Notes under the pieces: generated by a model
Database searches by the model: none
What the model was told of the DNA's origin: nothing
What the model saw: the letters and a program-made list of their open reading frames with translations, nothing else
Source: JAWLFY01 sp964462125
GTDB lineage: Bacteria > Planctomycetota > Planctomycetia > Pirellulales > Pirellulaceae
Direction of reading: 5' to 3'
DNA length: 7,043 nucleotides
Assembly (NCBI GenBank): GCA_964462125.1
Contig: CAYWXT010000276.1
Location: 1-7,043 of the forward strand
Translations under genes and position numbers: made by a program
Part shown: positions 5,538-7,043 of the stretch, in pieces
Layout of the letters: every line of letters begins with the position of its first letter
How positions within the stretch are numbered: the stretch's first letter is position 1

Positions 5538-7004
5538 CTATCGCGCGCCGGCGGTTCGGCTCGCCTCTTCGTTGTCTTCCAAAATCACGGCCACGCGCTG
5601 CCCGGGCCGCAACCGCTCGTTGCCCCGAGTGACCACCGACTGTCCGGCCTGCAACTCGCCGTTGACCTCGATTAGCCCCCCCATGGCGACACCCAGCGTG
5701 ACTGGGACTTCGCGGACCACCCCCGTTTCGTCCTCACGGTCAAGCTCCACGACGAAAACAGACTTGCGGTCTTTGTCCAGTACAATCGCATCGGTCGAGA
5801 CAAACATCGCTTCCGATTCCCGCCCGACCGGCAAGTCGACGCGGACAAGCATGCCGGACATCAGGACCGGGCTCCCCTCCTCCACCCGGTTTTCGATCCC
5901 GATCAACACAGGAAACGTGCGGGCTCGCGTGCCAGCCTCAGGAACGATCCGTTCCAGCTCACCGACAAGCAGCTCCTCCGGCCGCTCCGGACTCTCCACC
6001 CGAATCGGTTGTCCCGGCCGCAGCGACACGACCTGGGCGGCCGGCACCGCGACCTCCACCCGGACGACATCCAACGCGATCAGGTCGACCACCGGCCCTC
6101 CGGCATCAACCCATGCTCCCGCCTCGGTATGCTCGCCGGTCACGTAGCCGTCAAACGGTGCGATGATGCTGTGTTTTTGGAGCTGGTCCTCCAACAATCG
6201 CACTTGCTCCTCCTGGAGATCGACGCGAGCTTGCCCCTGGGCGACCTGCTCGGCGCGAGGACCGGTGACCAGCCGTTGATGGGCGATCACCGCCGCCTCG
6301 TGCAGGTGCTCCGACGACTCGGCTTCTGCCATGGCAACGTCGACTTCGTCCTGGGAAGCAGCCTGGGATTCGACCAGACGCTCGATGCGAACCAGTTGAC
6401 TGGCCGCACGCTTGGCGACCGCGGCAGCCGCCTTCATTTCTGCCTCCGCCTCCGCGATGTCCTCCTTCCGCGATCCCGCCGTCAACTCCGCCAGTTCCTC
6501 TTTCGCCAATCGAAGTTCTGCCCGCGCCGACGCCAACTCGATCTCGACCACGTCGGTCTGCAATTCCGCGATCGGATCACCCGCCGCGACTTGGTCACCA
6601 CGCTTGCCGTCCAACTTTCGCAACCGACCCGAAACGGCACAGCCGATCGTCGCGGAGCGGTACGGCATGACCGTCCCGAGCAACTGGTGAGACGAAAGTA
6701 CCTCCTGCGACTGCACCGGTTCGGCCGTCACCGTGAGAAGCACCTCCTCCTCCTCCGAATCGCCGTTCTCCTGCGCGGCGGCCCCCGAGGGCAATCCGGC
6801 CGCAATCAGCACCAGTAGCAGGTACCGAATCAACAGCCCACTCGCCCGCGGCCGCCTCGCATCACCAAGCTGACACGCCAGGGACGACCGGGCCGCGGTC
6901 ACAAAGCCGGGAACAGGAAGCCAAGGAGTTGGTGGGCCGGGAATTGGCGGGGAGGCAAAGCCACGGGAGCGGAGCAGGGCGGGCGAGCGGGAAGGTGGGT
7001 TCAT
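5538..7004 (-). CDS. RND efflux system periplasmic adaptor subunit (HlyD/AcrA-type membrane fusion protein)
   Basis: This protein (488 residues from ATG 7004) links the RND permease to an outer-membrane channel across the periplasm. Numbering from that ATG: hydrophobic signal core ~58-72 ending GAAA|QE near 77; biotinyl-lipoyl half-motif ~110-164 (SGRLRKLDGKRGDQVAAGDPI); helical coiled-coil hairpin ~155-277, rich in Ala/Glu with heptad spacing and two G-x-R-x-E turns (AGSRKEDIAEAEAE and TGPRAEQVA); second lipoyl half ~278-310 (IIAPFDGYVTGEHTEAGAWV); beta-barrel ~312-395; membrane-proximal part ~395-475 ending in RPGQRV. The long paired helices resemble YbhG/EmrA-like adaptors as well as AcrA. 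The start is unsure: GTG 7019 and ATG 7004 are in frame but add a ~57-residue Pro/Arg-rich leader before the signal peptide, while TTG 6833 gives a classic 20-residue signal peptide and a 431-residue protein. It is the first gene of the two-gene efflux unit as far as the window shows. Confidence 0.93.
   Translation of the reverse strand: MNPPSRSPALLRSRGFASPPIPGPPTPWLPVPGFVTAARSSLACQLGDARRPRASGLLIRYLLLVLIAAGLPSGAAAQENGDSEEEEVLLTVTAEPVQSQEVLSSHQLLGTVMPYRSATIGCAVSGRLRKLDGKRGDQVAAGDPIAELQTDVVEIELASARAELRLAKEELAELTAGSRKEDIAEAEAEMKAAAAVAKRAASQLVRIERLVESQAASQDEVDVAMAEAESSEHLHEAAVIAHQRLVTGPRAEQVAQGQARVDLQEEQVRLLEDQLQKHSIIAPFDGYVTGEHTEAGAWVDAGGPVVDLIALDVVRVEVAVPAAQVVSLRPGQPIRVESPERPEELLVGELERIVPEAGTRARTFPVLIGIENRVEEGSPVLMSGMLVRVDLPVGRESEAMFVSTDAIVLDKDRKSVFVVELDREDETGVVREVPVTLGVAMGGLIEVNGELQAGQSVVTRGNERLRPGQRVAVILEDNEEASRTAGAR
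6774..6833 (-). other. Signal peptide of the adaptor
   Basis: The 20 codons from TTG 6833 read as a textbook Sec signal: short basic start (IRY), hydrophobic core LLLVLIAAGL, then PSGAAA before Gln-Glu, with an Ala-x-Ala cleavage site. The mature protein begins with an acidic run (ENGDSEEEE). The fit of this segment as a free-standing signal peptide is the main reason to doubt the upstream starts. Confidence 0.65.
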
Positions 7005-7043
7005 GGGACGTCGCTGCACACCGACCGCATGGGTGCGACCGAT
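7005..7043. other. Right edge, upstream of the adaptor gene
   Basis: Only 39 bases precede the ATG at 7004. They hold the in-frame GTG alternative at 7019. Neither start has a visible Shine-Dalgarno sequence, and no promoter can be recognised. Any outer-membrane channel gene or regulator of this unit would lie beyond this edge. Confidence 0.4.

Noticed and set aside
4918..6147. 409-codon plus-strand open frame antisense to the end of the adaptor and the start of the permease
   Set aside because: Its product is low-complexity Arg/Ser/Thr-rich and matches no family, while the opposite strand encodes two clear conserved proteins. Long antisense frames are expected in GC-rich coding DNA.

Overview
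The window looks like a high-GC Gram-negative chromosome, most likely a planctomycete of the Pirellulales type. That placement is an inference from protein character: an RND permease with a long porter-domain insert, a lipoprotein-like polysaccharide-export protein with Cys-rich and Asp-rich ends, and long Pro/Ala/Glu tails. No marker gene is present to confirm it.

Layout, left to right. Positions 3-290 (+) are the 3' end of a gene entering from the left; its last ~95 codons resemble the end of an AsmA/TamB-like envelope protein. Positions 291-622 hold no gene. This spacer carries a perfect four-copy 15-bp tandem repeat, several small inverted repeats and a 13-bp palindrome. Positions 623-1711 (+) encode a Wza-type polysaccharide export protein with a lipoprotein-like signal, Poly_export and SLBB-like regions, a Cys cluster and a 15-bp-periodic Asp-rich tail. 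A 41-bp gap separates it from two convergent minus-strand genes.

The minus-strand pair is an RND efflux module, transcribed right to left: a HlyD/AcrA-type periplasmic adaptor (5538-7004), then after 41 bp a 1247-residue RND inner-membrane permease (1753-5496, TTG start). The adaptor would link the proton-driven permease to an outer-membrane channel. No TolC-like channel gene is in the window.

No tRNA, rRNA, CRISPR array, insertion sequence or integrase is visible. Most of the content is conventional. The features most worth a second look are in the permease: an apparent extra transmembrane hairpin between TM2 and TM3 that may be a partial internal duplication, a ~60-residue insert at the start of the second porter subdomain, Asp-Asn/Asn-Asn in place of the AcrB Asp-Asp/Lys proton-relay residues, and a repeat-derived cytoplasmic linker. 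The short tandem repeats and the ambiguous starts of both efflux genes are secondary points.
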